A model generated the notes under the pieces. It ran no database searches. It was given only the letters and a program-made list of their open reading frames with translations, and was not told the DNA's origin. DNA of 64,000 bases from UMGS1696 sp964623635 (GTDB taxonomy: Bacteria > Bacillota > Clostridia > Oscillospirales > CAG-272): NCBI GenBank assembly GCA_964623635.1, contig CAZUUA010000004.1:82053-146052 (forward strand), in the 5' to 3' direction. The position numbers and the translations under genes were made by a program. Shown here in pieces: positions 41,924-50,792 of this stretch. Numbering within the stretch: position 1 is the stretch's first letter; each line of letters begins with the position of its first letter.

Positions 41924-43873
41924 TTAGAACGTAGGCTGCACATCGTTCAGGTACAGGGCATCGTACAGCACCAGATCCTGATCGTTGGACCATGGGTCAT
42001 AGAATTCGCCGCGTTTACCGTCCAGTCGATAAGGGTACACATGGGCAGCGGCGCCTCGTCCATCGTCCCGGATCAGCGCCATGCAGTTGCGGATGCACTC
42101 CTCTGCCATGGACAGGTAGGTCTTGTCTCCGGTCAGGCGACTGTAGGCGATGTAGGCTCTGGCGGTCAGGCAGCTGAGATGGTGGGGCAGCGTATCCCCG
42201 AAGGTACGATTTTTCCCAAACCAATAGTCGTCCCAATAGCGAATAGCGATCTCATGCAGATGGTAGCTGGGCTGGGTACCGGAGAACCGCTCCAGACAGG
42301 CCAGGTGACAGTGCACCGCATCGATGTAGTAGTCCCTGCGATCTTCACACAGCAGGCCCATTTCGGCAATGTGGGTGACGGCCGGGGTGACGATGGTCTG
42401 TTCGTAATTGACCTCGTGCTTGGGGTAGGCGGTGCCGTTGGCGATGATGTTGTCCACGTGGGTATGGAACAGCGCCAGCACCCGTTCTCCCTCCGCTTCT
42501 CTGCCGGCCATCCGGAACGCACGCATAACTTTTCCAATCGCCAGACCGTTGGCATAGCACTTTTTGCCGCCGATGCTGTAGTAATTCTCTGCCAGCTTCA
42601 CGATGTGGGACAGGTATGCCGGATCCTTGGTGACAAAGTACATTTCCGCAAACACCAGCATAACGCCTGGTGCGTTGTACAGCCGCAGCTGATCCCGGTT
42701 CTTGCCAATGGTGTTGAACACTTCCCCGGTCTCGGTGTCGTAGAATTCCCGCAGCACAAAATCGCTGTACAGCGCCATAGCCTGCCGCACCGCCGGATCG
42801 TCGTGGAGCTGCAAATATTTCAGCAGCAGAAGCGGTATATTCATCCGTTCCCGGCAGGCGTTGTGATCCGGGTTGGTATAGTCGAAATACATACTGTCGT
42901 AGTCGTTGTCGTACACCAGAAATGCACCGTACAGCGGACTTTCGGGATCTCGGCACTGCTGATGCTCAATGAGAAAGCGCACCCGGCGTTCCAGTAGCGT
43001 ATCAAAGGGAACCTTCACCAGCACCTCAGCCCACGTGGTCTGGCCGTTTGCGGTGACGATGAATTTGTATTCACCCACCTCAGTTGGCGTGTAGGTGAGC
43101 TTGTATGCACCGCCATCCCATGTGAGGGACAGGTTCTTTCCACAGCATTGGACAGTCGGCTCCCCTTGGCAGATCACGGTCAGACGGATCGGCTCCCCGG
43201 CAAACACGGTATAATGCTCTGCCCGGATGTCGATGTACCGCTCGTATGCAAGGCATTTTTCCCGAAAGTCCGCTTTGCCTCTGTGGGGAAACAGCTCCCA
43301 TTCCCAGGTATAGCTCTCGCCGCTTTTGAGAAAGAAGCTGGTGGGACACAGAACAAAGATACCTCTGGTATTGCTCCGACAGCCGTTTTGCTCGTAGCAA
43401 TCGAAGGCACCTCTCGTCAGAAACATTCCTACGTTTTCGTCCGAATCACCCATGCGCAGGGCATTGATCCAGGTGGTATCGTGGCCACACCAGATGTGGG
43501 TATGGCACCGGCGCACCATGCATTCCTCGGCGTAGGTGTATCGATCCGAAAAGGGAAACTCAATGCCAAAATTGTCCCGGTTGATGCACAGCACCGTGGG
43601 GGACGTATTGGTCAGGGTGTACCGCTCCACGAAGTTCCCGTTATCGGCAAAATGGCGCCGGACCTGCACGGTTATGCTTTTGTCTTGGTACGTGCATTCA
43701 GCGTATTCTTCCGCTATGGTGCAGGACTGGCAGGTAAGCTCTCGTCCGTGGATCCGTCCCCAGGCACCGTCCTCGGCGCACCAGTTCATGGCGTGTGGAT
43801 CGTTTTGCATTTGTATGGCTGTGATATATCCGGTACGCTCGTCTATGGTGATATGAAAATAGGCGTTTTGCAT
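41924..43873 (-). CDS. Probable six-hairpin-type carbohydrate-active protein
   Basis: A 649-residue cytoplasmic protein (no signal peptide). The N-terminal ~210 residues are beta-rich, of the sugar-binding type. A short Ig-like domain lies around 225-290 (CQGEPTVQCCGKNLSLTWDGG, then GEYKFIVTANGQTTWAEVLVKVP). Residues 300-649 are helical with repeated aromatic and acidic stretches (DNDYDSMYFDYTNPDHNACRE; YWDDYWFGKNRTFGD; DPWSNDQDLVLYDALYL), like an (alpha/alpha)6 barrel of glycoside hydrolases or lyases. I cannot assign a family or substrate. It has a strong promoter and an AAAGGAG site. Confidence 0.65.
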   Translation of the reverse strand: MQNAYFHITIDERTGYITAIQMQNDPHAMNWCAEDGAWGRIHGRELTCQSCTIAEEYAECTYQDKSITVQVRRHFADNGNFVERYTLTNTSPTVLCINRDNFGIEFPFSDRYTYAEECMVRRCHTHIWCGHDTTWINALRMGDSDENVGMFLTRGAFDCYEQNGCRSNTRGIFVLCPTSFFLKSGESYTWEWELFPHRGKADFREKCLAYERYIDIRAEHYTVFAGEPIRLTVICQGEPTVQCCGKNLSLTWDGGAYKLTYTPTEVGEYKFIVTANGQTTWAEVLVKVPFDTLLERRVRFLIEHQQCRDPESPLYGAFLVYDNDYDSMYFDYTNPDHNACRERMNIPLLLLKYLQLHDDPAVRQAMALYSDFVLREFYDTETGEVFNTIGKNRDQLRLYNAPGVMLVFAEMYFVTKDPAYLSHIVKLAENYYSIGGKKCYANGLAIGKVMRAFRMAGREAEGERVLALFHTHVDNIIANGTAYPKHEVNYEQTIVTPAVTHIAEMGLLCEDRRDYYIDAVHCHLACLERFSGTQPSYHLHEIAIRYWDDYWFGKNRTFGDTLPHHLSCLTARAYIAYSRLTGDKTYLSMAEECIRNCMALIRDDGRGAAAHVYPYRLDGKRGEFYDPWSNDQDLVLYDALYLNDVQPTF

Positions 43874-43913
43874 ACTTCTGTTTCTCCTTTGTGTCAGGAT
43901 CGTTTTCTTCTAC

Positions 43914-43942
43914 AGTATAGCACAATTCTTTTCTGTTGTAAA
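43914..43942 (-). promoter_or_regulatory. Promoter of the carbohydrate-active gene
   Basis: Minus strand TTTACA (43942-43937), 17-base spacer, TATACT (43919-43914). Confidence 0.85.
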
Positions 43943-44005
43943 GAGATTTTTTGCACTTTTTCACCATAGATTTGTGTGACACCGCACGATCTTTGTCTCT
44001 CTGTC

Positions 44006-44034
44006 TTGCATTTTGGCGCACAATATGGTACAAT
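44006..44034 (+). promoter_or_regulatory. Promoter of the siroheme reductase/ABC operon
   Basis: TTGCAT (44006-44011), 17-base spacer, TACAAT (44029-44034), 35 bases before the start codon. Confidence 0.75.
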
Positions 44035-44068
44035 GGATGTATCCAAGCTTGACCTATGGAGGAATCAT

Positions 44069-45004
44069 ATGCTTACCAACGAAGATATTCTCTCCGTCAA
44101 AGGACGGGGATTTTTACGGAACCGGGGAACAGAGTGCTTTTCCGGTCGGATCGTGGCGATCGGTGGACAGTTCTCGGCCGATGCGCTGGAGACCATTGCC
44201 GGCTGTGCCCGAACCTATGGCAACGGACAGGTGATCTTTACCAGCCGACAGTGTGCGGAGGTGCCCGGCATTCCCTTTGACCAACTCCCGGCGGCCGAAG
44301 CGTATCTGGCAGAACGTGGGCTGGCCTTTGGTGGTACCGGCGCCAAGGTGCGACCCATCACGTCCTGCAAGGGTACCACCTGTGTCTACGGCAACATCGA
44401 TACGCTGCATCTGGCGAAGGTGCTGCACGACAAGTTCTACGTGGGATACCGGGAAGTAAAGCTGCCCCACAAGTTCAAGATCGGCGTAGGTGGTTGTCCC
44501 AACAGCTGCATCAAGCCCTCGCTGAACGACGTGGGCATCGAAGGCAACCGGGTGATCGACTTTGAGGCTGACAAATGTCGTGGCTGTGGCAAGTGTACTG
44601 TGGCAAAGGCTTGTCCTGTGAAAGCTGTGACCAAGGCCGATGGAGAGACAAAAGCCCTGTACCAACCGGAGAAGTGCATCCATTGTGGGCTGTGCGTAGG
44701 CAAGTGTCCCTTTGGTGCTATGCCGAAGGAAGCCGAAGCGGTCTGCAAGATCTACGTGGGCGGCACCTGGGGCAAGCAGCAACGGATCGGCACACCTTTG
44801 TCCCAGCCGGTGCCGGAAGCGGAAGTGGTGGATGTGGTGGAGAAGATCTACCTGTGGTACAAGGAAAACGGATATGTGAAGGAACGGCTGGGCACCACCA
44901 TCGACCGGATCGGATCGGAAAACTTTGAAGCGGCGATCTTCTCGGACGATCTGCTCTCTCGCAAGGACGCCATTTTGTCGGCACCTTTGTTGGAGCGGAA
45001 ATGA
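44069..45004 (+). CDS. Nitrite/sulfite reductase-like siroheme protein with ferredoxin domain
   Basis: A 311-residue protein with the short AsrC-like layout: a single ferredoxin-like half-domain (residues 1-80), the siroheme-[4Fe-4S] cysteines SCKGTTC (Cys100, Cys105) and GGCPNSC (Cys143, Cys147), then two [4Fe-4S] motifs CRGCGKCTVAKACP and CIHCGLCVGKCP. The first cysteine pair is spaced by four residues, one less than in many sulfite reductases. It resembles subunit C of anaerobic sulfite reductase, but asrA and asrB are not present, so the electron donor and real substrate are open. Its stop overlaps the start of an ABC binding protein. The start follows GGAGG. Confidence 0.82.
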   Translation: MLTNEDILSVKGRGFLRNRGTECFSGRIVAIGGQFSADALETIAGCARTYGNGQVIFTSRQCAEVPGIPFDQLPAAEAYLAERGLAFGGTGAKVRPITSCKGTTCVYGNIDTLHLAKVLHDKFYVGYREVKLPHKFKIGVGGCPNSCIKPSLNDVGIEGNRVIDFEADKCRGCGKCTVAKACPVKAVTKADGETKALYQPEKCIHCGLCVGKCPFGAMPKEAEAVCKIYVGGTWGKQQRIGTPLSQPVPEAEVVDVVEKIYLWYKENGYVKERLGTTIDRIGSENFEAAIFSDDLLSRKDAILSAPLLERK

Positions 45005-45909
45005 AACGGGTTTTGACTTTTTGCACGGTAGGTCTTCTGCTCTCTGCCCTGCTGTGCGGCTGCAATACAAATACAGAACCGGACGACGTGTCCTTAGAAG
45101 AACCGGAGACGGTGGCGGTGCTTTTTTCGTCCCTGGCAGAGATCTGGCTGGACGCTGGCGGTACCGTGGACATCACCGTTGGCGAAACCGTGGAACGTGG
45201 GTTTGCATCGGAGAGAACGCCACTGGTGGACGAGGGTGCCGGAAAGACGGTGAATGTGGAGCTGCTCCTTTCGCTGGAACCGGATCTGGTCATCGCCTCT
45301 GCGGACATTCCGGCTCAGGTGGAAGCGGCAACGCTGCTGGAAAAAGCCGGCATCGATACGCTGCTCTGCCACGTGGAATCCTTTGCGGATTATCTGACGG
45401 TGCTTGCGGACATGACGGCCATCACCGGCGACACCACCGGTCTGGATGCTGCTATTGCCATGGAAAGTGAAATTCAGGCAACTTTGTCGTCGGTATCCTT
45501 TGCGACCGTGCCGGAAATCCTCTTTGTGCGTGCCGGTTCCACCGATGCGTCCACCAAAGCAAAATTGGCAGAGGATCATTTTGCCTGTGCGATGCTGGAA
45601 GAATTTGGCTGCCACAACATTGCGTCCGATGCACCGATTCTGTTGGATGGTCTCAGCATGGAAGCGATCTTGCTGTCCGACCCGGACTATATCTTCTTCT
45701 CTCTCATGGGCAACGAAGACAGTGCCACGACCCATGTGGAAGCGCTGCTGGCCGGTGCGACCTGGGGACAGCTGACAGCGGTACAGGAAGGGCGTGTGTT
45801 TATTCTGCCCAAGGATCTGTTCCACTTTAAGCCCTGCGGTCGTTGGCTGGAAGCGTACCAATATCTGGCAGATCTTTTGACAACAGATGCATCGGCGGTG
45901 ACCCCATGA
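45001..45909 (+). CDS. FecB/BtuF-type ABC transporter binding lipoprotein
   Basis: A 302-residue lipoprotein of the family that binds iron chelates, heme or corrinoids. The signal peptide ends in lipobox LLCGC. The fold is shown by VELLLSLEPDLVIASADIP, ITGDTTGLDAAIAMESEIQATL (the rigid backbone helix), and LFHFKPCGRWLEAYQYLADLL at the end. It overlaps the siroheme protein by four bases and the permease by four bases, so all are co-translated. The ligand cannot be deduced from sequence. Confidence 0.88.
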   Translation: MKRVLTFCTVGLLLSALLCGCNTNTEPDDVSLEEPETVAVLFSSLAEIWLDAGGTVDITVGETVERGFASERTPLVDEGAGKTVNVELLLSLEPDLVIASADIPAQVEAATLLEKAGIDTLLCHVESFADYLTVLADMTAITGDTTGLDAAIAMESEIQATLSSVSFATVPEILFVRAGSTDASTKAKLAEDHFACAMLEEFGCHNIASDAPILLDGLSMEAILLSDPDYIFFSLMGNEDSATTHVEALLAGATWGQLTAVQEGRVFILPKDLFHFKPCGRWLEAYQYLADLLTTDASAVTP

Positions 45910-46901
45910 AGCCGGTGCGCAGACTCTACGGCATTCTGACCGGGATACTGCTTTTGGTGCTGGTGTTGTCGCTGCTCTGCGGCAGTGCATCCTTTTCGGC
46001 GGCAGCGCTATTTGGCGGTCTGACAAGGCAGGACGGGTATGAGACCGTATCGTTCATCCTGTATGCACTTCGGCTTCCCCGAACCTTGGCGGCACTGATC
46101 GCCGGTGTGGGACTGTCGCTGTCCGGCACGCTACTGCAGAACATCATGGGCAATCCGCTGGTCAGTCCCAATACCATCGGTGTCAACGCCGGTGCCGGGC
46201 TGACGGTGGTGGTGTTTTTGACTTTTTTCCCCCGTTCCATTTTTCTTTTGCCACTGGCGGCCTTCGTTGGTGCGTTCGGCACTTCCCTGCTCATTTTGGC
46301 GGTATCGAGAAAGGCAGGTGGCGGCAAGGGTACGGTGGTGCTGGCCGGCATTGCGGTGACCACGCTGTTTCAGGCCATTATTTCTTTTCTCTCCACCTTG
46401 GACACCGATGTGTTGAGCCTGTATACGGCCTTCTCCATTGGCAGCTTTCAAGGCGTGACCATGGAGCAGCTTTTTCTGCCGGGTATCCTGGTGACCGGTT
46501 GTCTCATGGTGTCGCTCTTTCTTTCCGGTCGTATTGCGGTGTTGTCTCTGGGGGACAGCATGGCGTCTTCCCTTGGCGTATCGATGGGGCAGATGCGTAC
46601 CCTATGTCTCCTGCTTGCCAGCCTCAGTGCAGCGTCTGTGGTCAGCTATGCGGGGCTGCTGGGCTTTGTGGGGCTGGTGACACCGCACATGAGCCGCCAA
46701 CTGGTGGGTACGGATATCCGCAGCCAGCTGTTGGGTTCGGCACTGCTGGGCGGGAGTCTGGTGATGCTGTCGGATCTTTTGGGACGGGTATTGTTTGCCC
46801 CTTCGGAGATCGCTGTGGGGATCCTAATGGCGTTGGTGGGGGCACCGTTTTTCTTCTATTTACTGCTAAAGCGAAAGGAAGTGTCGGATGCTGACCTTTG
46901 A
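45906..46901 (+). CDS. FecCD-type ABC transporter permease
   Basis: A 331-residue integral membrane protein with about ten hydrophobic segments. The FecCD signature is clear: LRLPRTLAALIAGVGLSLSG near residues 47-66, then TLLQNIMGNPLVSPNTIGVNAGAGL, and near the end VGFVGLVTPHMSRQLVG-like GFVGLVTPHMSRQLVGTD, which contacts the ATPase. It is the transmembrane component for metal chelates, heme or corrinoid uptake with the flanking genes. Confidence 0.94.
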   Translation: MKPVRRLYGILTGILLLVLVLSLLCGSASFSAAALFGGLTRQDGYETVSFILYALRLPRTLAALIAGVGLSLSGTLLQNIMGNPLVSPNTIGVNAGAGLTVVVFLTFFPRSIFLLPLAAFVGAFGTSLLILAVSRKAGGGKGTVVLAGIAVTTLFQAIISFLSTLDTDVLSLYTAFSIGSFQGVTMEQLFLPGILVTGCLMVSLFLSGRIAVLSLGDSMASSLGVSMGQMRTLCLLLASLSAASVVSYAGLLGFVGLVTPHMSRQLVGTDIRSQLLGSALLGGSLVMLSDLLGRVLFAPSEIAVGILMALVGAPFFFYLLLKRKEVSDADL

Positions 46902-47631
46902 TGGTGTGACTGTTTCTTTTGGCGGTCGTACGGTACTGAACCATATTTCCTTCCCGGTGCCGTCCGGTGGGATTACGGTACTGCTGGGGCAAAATGGCGT
47001 GGGCAAATCAACGCTGCTGCGCTGTGTAAACGGACTTTGTCCCTACACCGGCACGATCCGTTTGGATGGCGTATCACTTGCTGACCTGTCGATCCGGGAC
47101 AGAGCCCGGCAGATCGGGATCCTACCGCAGGTGCTGCCATCCACCCATTTTACGGCACAGACACTGATCGAGCTTGGGCGCAATCCCTATGTGGGCACCA
47201 CCGGTCGCTTGTCGGAGCACGATCGGGAAAAGGTGGAACACGCCATAGCGCTGACCAAAGTACATCCTTTTCTGCCACGCCCGGTGGACACGCTGTCCGG
47301 TGGGGAACGATGCCGGGTATTTTTGACCATGCTGCTCTGTCAGGATCCGGCGGTGCTTTTGCTGGACGAACCCTTTGCCGCTCTGGATGCACCCGGATGC
47401 CGTCAGTTTTGTACCCTACTGCGCACGTTGGCAGACAGCGACGGCAAGACGATCCTGGCGATCCTGCACGATCTGACGGAGGCCATGGAGATCGCTGACC
47501 ATGTGGTGGTCCTGCAAAATGGCTCTGTGGCGTTTTCCGGTAGTCGGCAGGATTGTCTGGCCACCACCGTTTTGGAAGACACCTTTGGGGTACATCGATA
47601 CACCTGTGGGGAGCTGTTCTTCTTTCGGTGA
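46888..47631 (+). CDS. FecE-type ABC transporter ATP-binding protein
   Basis: A 247-residue ATPase. Walker A is LLGQNGVGKSTLL near residues 31-43, the Q-loop region IGILPQVLPS, signature LSGGERCRVFLTMLL, Walker B VLLLDEPFAALD, and the switch histidine in AILHDLTEAMEIADH. It overlaps the permease gene by 14 bases and completes the FecBCD-type transporter. The hydrogenase maturation promoter follows 21 bases after its stop. Confidence 0.96.
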   Translation: MLTFDGVTVSFGGRTVLNHISFPVPSGGITVLLGQNGVGKSTLLRCVNGLCPYTGTIRLDGVSLADLSIRDRARQIGILPQVLPSTHFTAQTLIELGRNPYVGTTGRLSEHDREKVEHAIALTKVHPFLPRPVDTLSGGERCRVFLTMLLCQDPAVLLLDEPFAALDAPGCRQFCTLLRTLADSDGKTILAILHDLTEAMEIADHVVVLQNGSVAFSGSRQDCLATTVLEDTFGVHRYTCGELFFFR

Positions 47632-47652
47632 CAAATTTATAAAAATTACCGG

Positions 47653-47681
47653 TTGACATTTGCCGACGGATGGTGTATCAT
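47653..47681 (+). promoter_or_regulatory. Promoter of the hydrogenase maturation operon
   Basis: TTGACA (47653-47658), 17-base spacer, TATCAT (47676-47681). The predicted transcript begins about 180 bases before the first gene. Confidence 0.8.
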
Positions 47682-47812
47682 ATAGACAGAGGATCTATTG
47701 TGACCCTGACACAAAGAAGCATCTGCGTGAAAGGCTTGCGAAAAATCGACACCGAAGCTGTACCCTTTGTGAAAATATTGTTGCAAAGGATGGGTTTTGT
47801 ATATGTTTTTTT

Positions 47813-47845
47813 GCTGTGCCTTCCAACGATGGCATGGCTTTTTTT
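47813..47845 (+). terminator. Leader terminator before the hydrogenase maturation operon
   Basis: GCTGTGCC (47813-47820) pairs with GGCATGGC (47831-47838), two G-U pairs, followed by seven T residues. It lies between the promoter and the first start codon (47867), so it would act inside the leader. An alternative upstream sequence GCTGTACC near 47758 resembles its 5' arm. I could not define a clear antiterminator. Confidence 0.6.
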
Positions 47846-47866
47846 GTCGGGTAGAAAGGAGCGCAT

Positions 47867-48205
47867 ATGGAAACACGTGTGGCAGTCATGAGCATCATCG
47901 TGGAGTCCCGGGACATGACGGAGACGCTGAACCATATTCTTCACGAATACAGCGAGTACATCATCGGACGCATGGGCATTCCCTATCGTCCCAAGAACAT
48001 CAGCATCATCAGCATCGCCATTGACGCACCCCAGGACACCATCTCGGCCCTTTCCGGCAAGATCGGCAAGCTACCCGGTGTCAGTGTCAAAACAGCGTTT
48101 TCCGGCGTGAAGACAGCACCAACCAATGCAAACAATGCAATAGATGCAACCATTGCAATAGATGCAACCATTGCAACAAATGCAATAGGAGAAACAAATA
48201 CCTGA
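47867..48205 (+). CDS. TM1266 family iron-only hydrogenase system regulator
   Basis: A 112-residue protein whose first ~84 residues (METRVAVMSIIVESRD through LPGVSVKTAFSG) match the small ACT-like putative regulator found beside hydE, hydF and hydG (TM1266 family, TIGR03959 type). Relatives end soon after KTAFS. Here the chain continues with a repetitive alanine-rich tail (Ala-x-x units, residues ~88-108) made by a 9-base minisatellite. Start at 47867 follows GAAAGGAG. It is the first gene of the maturation operon. Confidence 0.9.
   Translation: METRVAVMSIIVESRDMTETLNHILHEYSEYIIGRMGIPYRPKNISIISIAIDAPQDTISALSGKIGKLPGVSVKTAFSGVKTAPTNANNAIDATIAIDATIATNAIGETNT
48128..48190 (+). repeat. Seven 9-base tandem repeats (minisatellite)
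   Basis: Seven consecutive units of GCAAnnnnn begin at 48128, 48137, 48146, 48155, 48164, 48173 and 48182. The pair GCAATAGAT-GCAACCATT occurs twice exactly, an 18-base higher-order unit. In frame each unit encodes Ala-x-x, forming the C-terminal tail of the TM1266-type protein. Confidence 0.92.
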
Positions 48206-48206
48206 T

Positions 48207-49253
48207 ATGAACAAAATCGAATCCCTGATCTACCAGCTGCGTGACACCCATTCTCTGACCCTCTCCGAATATGAGACCCTGCTCTGCCACCGAAACCCCG
48301 ATACGGCCGGACTGCTGGCGGCATTGGCACTGGTGGAAAAGCAAAAGATCTACGGCAACGACATCTACATTCGTGGCCTGATCGAGGTATCCAACATTTG
48401 CAAAAACGACTGCTACTACTGTGGTATCCGCAAAAGCAATGACAGATGCGACCGGTACCGGCTGACGGCAGAGGATATTTTAGCCTGCTGTGCGGAAGGA
48501 TACGAGCTGGGTTTTCGTACCTTTGTGATGCAAGGCGGCGAGGACGGCAGCTTTACCGATGCGTTTTTGGTGCCGCTGCTCCGAGAGATCAAAAAGCGCT
48601 ACCCCGACTGCGCCATCACCCTATCCCTGGGCGAACGAAGCTGCGACAGCTATCGTCAGCTGAAGGAAGCCGGTGCGGACAGGTACCTGCTGCGGCACGA
48701 GACCGCCGACCCGGAACACTATGGCAAGCTCCATCCGGCAAGCCTGTCCTTGGAAAACCGGATGCAATGTCTGCGAAACTTGAAAGAACTTGGCTACCAG
48801 GTGGGCTGTGGGTTCATGGTGGGCTCTCCTTACCAGACCACCGAAATGCTGGCGAAGGATCTAAAATTCATCGAGACCTTCCGACCGGATATGTGCGGCA
48901 TCGGTCCCTTTATCCCCCACAAGGACACCCCCTTCCGGGAGCATCCTGCCGGGGACGTGGAGCTGACCTGCTATCTGCTCTCGATCCTGCGTCTCATGCA
49001 GCCTACGCTGCTGCTGCCCGCCACCACGGCTTTGGGGACACTGCTGGAAAACGGCAGAGAAAAAGGCATTCTGGCCGGTGCCAACGTGGTTATGCCCAAT
49101 CTGTCTCCTACGGCAGTGCGGCGCAAATATATGCTATACGACAACAAGCTCTCCGACGGTGCGGAATCGGCACAGGCGCTTGCCAGTCTCCGGGAACGCA
49201 TGGAACGTATCGGCTGCCATATTGCAGTGGCACGGGGAGACATTATCAAGTAA
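48207..49253 (+). CDS. hydE: [FeFe]-hydrogenase H-cluster maturase HydE
   Basis: A radical SAM enzyme that helps build the azadithiolate part of the H-cluster subsite. The 348-residue product has CKNDCYYCG (Cys65, Cys69, Cys72), the GG-containing FVMQGGEDGSF motif, and YLLRHETADPEHYGKLHP, which is typical of HydE and distinguishes it from biotin synthase. PLIPHKDTPFR-like FIPHKDTPFREHPAG lies in the barrel. It begins two bases after the TM1266-type gene and precedes hydG. Confidence 0.96.
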   Translation: MNKIESLIYQLRDTHSLTLSEYETLLCHRNPDTAGLLAALALVEKQKIYGNDIYIRGLIEVSNICKNDCYYCGIRKSNDRCDRYRLTAEDILACCAEGYELGFRTFVMQGGEDGSFTDAFLVPLLREIKKRYPDCAITLSLGERSCDSYRQLKEAGADRYLLRHETADPEHYGKLHPASLSLENRMQCLRNLKELGYQVGCGFMVGSPYQTTEMLAKDLKFIETFRPDMCGIGPFIPHKDTPFREHPAGDVELTCYLLSILRLMQPTLLLPATTALGTLLENGREKGILAGANVVMPNLSPTAVRRKYMLYDNKLSDGAESAQALASLRERMERIGCHIAVARGDIIK

Positions 49254-49336
49254 CTCTATATCCGTAAATTTATCTAACGGGAAAGACGGTATGTCACACT
49301 TGACATACATCTGACCCAAAAGAAAGGAATATACCT

Positions 49337-50785
49337 ATGGCAATCTACGATCCCAAATCCAGAAAAGCGGAAGAATTCATCAACGACGGGGAGATTTTGG
49401 AGACTCTGGCCTATGCGGAAGCCAACAAGCACAATGTGGAGCTGATCGACCAGATCTTGGAAAAGGCTCGTCCCCGCAAGACCGAAAACGGTACGGTATG
49501 TGCCGGGCTGACCCACAAGGAGGCATCGGTGCTTTTAGCCTGTGACCTGCCGGACAAGATCGAAAAGATCTTTGAGATCGCCGAGGAGATCAAGCTGGCG
49601 TTCTACGGCAACCGTATCGTCATCTTTGCACCGCTGTATCTGTCCAACTACTGCGTCAACGGCTGTGTATACTGTCCCTACCACCTGAAGAACAAGCATA
49701 TCTGCCGGAAGAAGCTGACCCAAGAGGAAGTCAAGGCTGAAGTCATTGCCCTGCAGGATATGGGTCACAAGCGACTGGCCATCGAAGCCGGTGAAGACCC
49801 GGTGAACAACCCCATCGAATATATTCTGGACTGCATCAAGACCATCTACAGCGTACACCACAAGAACGGTGACATTCGCAGAGTCAACGTAAACATTGCG
49901 GCTACCACCGTAGAAAATTACCGGAAGCTGAAGGAAGCAGGCATCGGTACCTACATTCTGTTCCAGGAGACCTACCACAAGCAGAGCTATCTGGAGCTGC
50001 ATCCCACCGGTCCCAAGCACGACTACGACTACCACACCGAAGCTATGGACAGAGCCATGGACGGCGGTATTGATGATGTAGGGCTGGGCGTACTCTTTGG
50101 ACTGGAGCTGTACAAGTATGAATTTGCCGGACTGATCATGCACGCAGAGCATCTGGAAGCGGTACACGGCGTTGGTCCCCACACCATCAGCGTGCCTCGT
50201 TTGAAGAAAGCGGACGACATCGACCCGGATACCTTCGACAACGGTATCGACGACGACACCTTTGCCAAGATCACGGCCTGCATCCGTCTGGCAGTTCCCT
50301 ACACCGGCATCATCATTTCCACCAGAGAAAACGAAACGGTACGTGGCAGACTGCTGAACTGCGGTGTTTCTCAGGTCAGCGGCGGTTCCCGTACCTCTGT
50401 CGGTGGCTACACGGAAGAAGAACGTCCCCACGACACCGAACAGTTTGACGTATCCGACCAGCGTTCTCTGGACGAAGTGGTGCGTTGGCTGATGGAAAAC
50501 GGACATATTCCGTCCTTCTGCACCGCTTGCTATCGGGAAGGCCGTACCGGTGACCGGTTCATGAGCCTATGTAAGTCCGGACAGATCCTGAACTGCTGCC
50601 ACCCCAATGCGCTGATGACCCTGACGGAGTATCTGGTGGACTATGCCTCCGACAAAACCAAGGAAGTGGGCTTTAAGATGGTCGAGGACGAGCTGAACCG
50701 GATCCCCAAGGAAAAGGTGCGGAATATCGCCAAGGACAACATCGAAGCCATCAAGAATTCCAATCGCCGGGATTTCCGGTTCTGA
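49337..50785 (+). CDS. hydG: [FeFe]-hydrogenase H-cluster maturase HydG
   Basis: Radical SAM tyrosine lyase that makes carbon monoxide and cyanide ligands from tyrosine. The 482-residue product has CVNGCVYCPYH (Cys106, Cys110, Cys113) and the C-terminal second cluster site CTACYREGRTGDRFMSLCKSGQ, which separates HydG from ThiH. The family phrase QETYHKQSYLELHPTGPKHDYDYH is present. Start at 49337 follows AAAGGAA, 83 bases after hydE. Confidence 0.98.
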   Translation: MAIYDPKSRKAEEFINDGEILETLAYAEANKHNVELIDQILEKARPRKTENGTVCAGLTHKEASVLLACDLPDKIEKIFEIAEEIKLAFYGNRIVIFAPLYLSNYCVNGCVYCPYHLKNKHICRKKLTQEEVKAEVIALQDMGHKRLAIEAGEDPVNNPIEYILDCIKTIYSVHHKNGDIRRVNVNIAATTVENYRKLKEAGIGTYILFQETYHKQSYLELHPTGPKHDYDYHTEAMDRAMDGGIDDVGLGVLFGLELYKYEFAGLIMHAEHLEAVHGVGPHTISVPRLKKADDIDPDTFDNGIDDDTFAKITACIRLAVPYTGIIISTRENETVRGRLLNCGVSQVSGGSRTSVGGYTEEERPHDTEQFDVSDQRSLDEVVRWLMENGHIPSFCTACYREGRTGDRFMSLCKSGQILNCCHPNALMTLTEYLVDYASDKTKEVGFKMVEDELNRIPKEKVRNIAKDNIEAIKNSNRRDFRF

Positions 50786-50792
50786 GGTATCT

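Noticed and set aside
47790..47891. Small frame MGFVYVFLLCLPTMAWLFLSG overlapping the hyd leader terminator
   Set aside because: No properly spaced ribosome-binding site, and the T-rich terminator explains the hydrophobic residues.
48128..48190. Short regular repeats that could suggest a CRISPR array
   Set aside because: Units are 9 bases without spacers and lie in frame inside a coding gene; it is a minisatellite.
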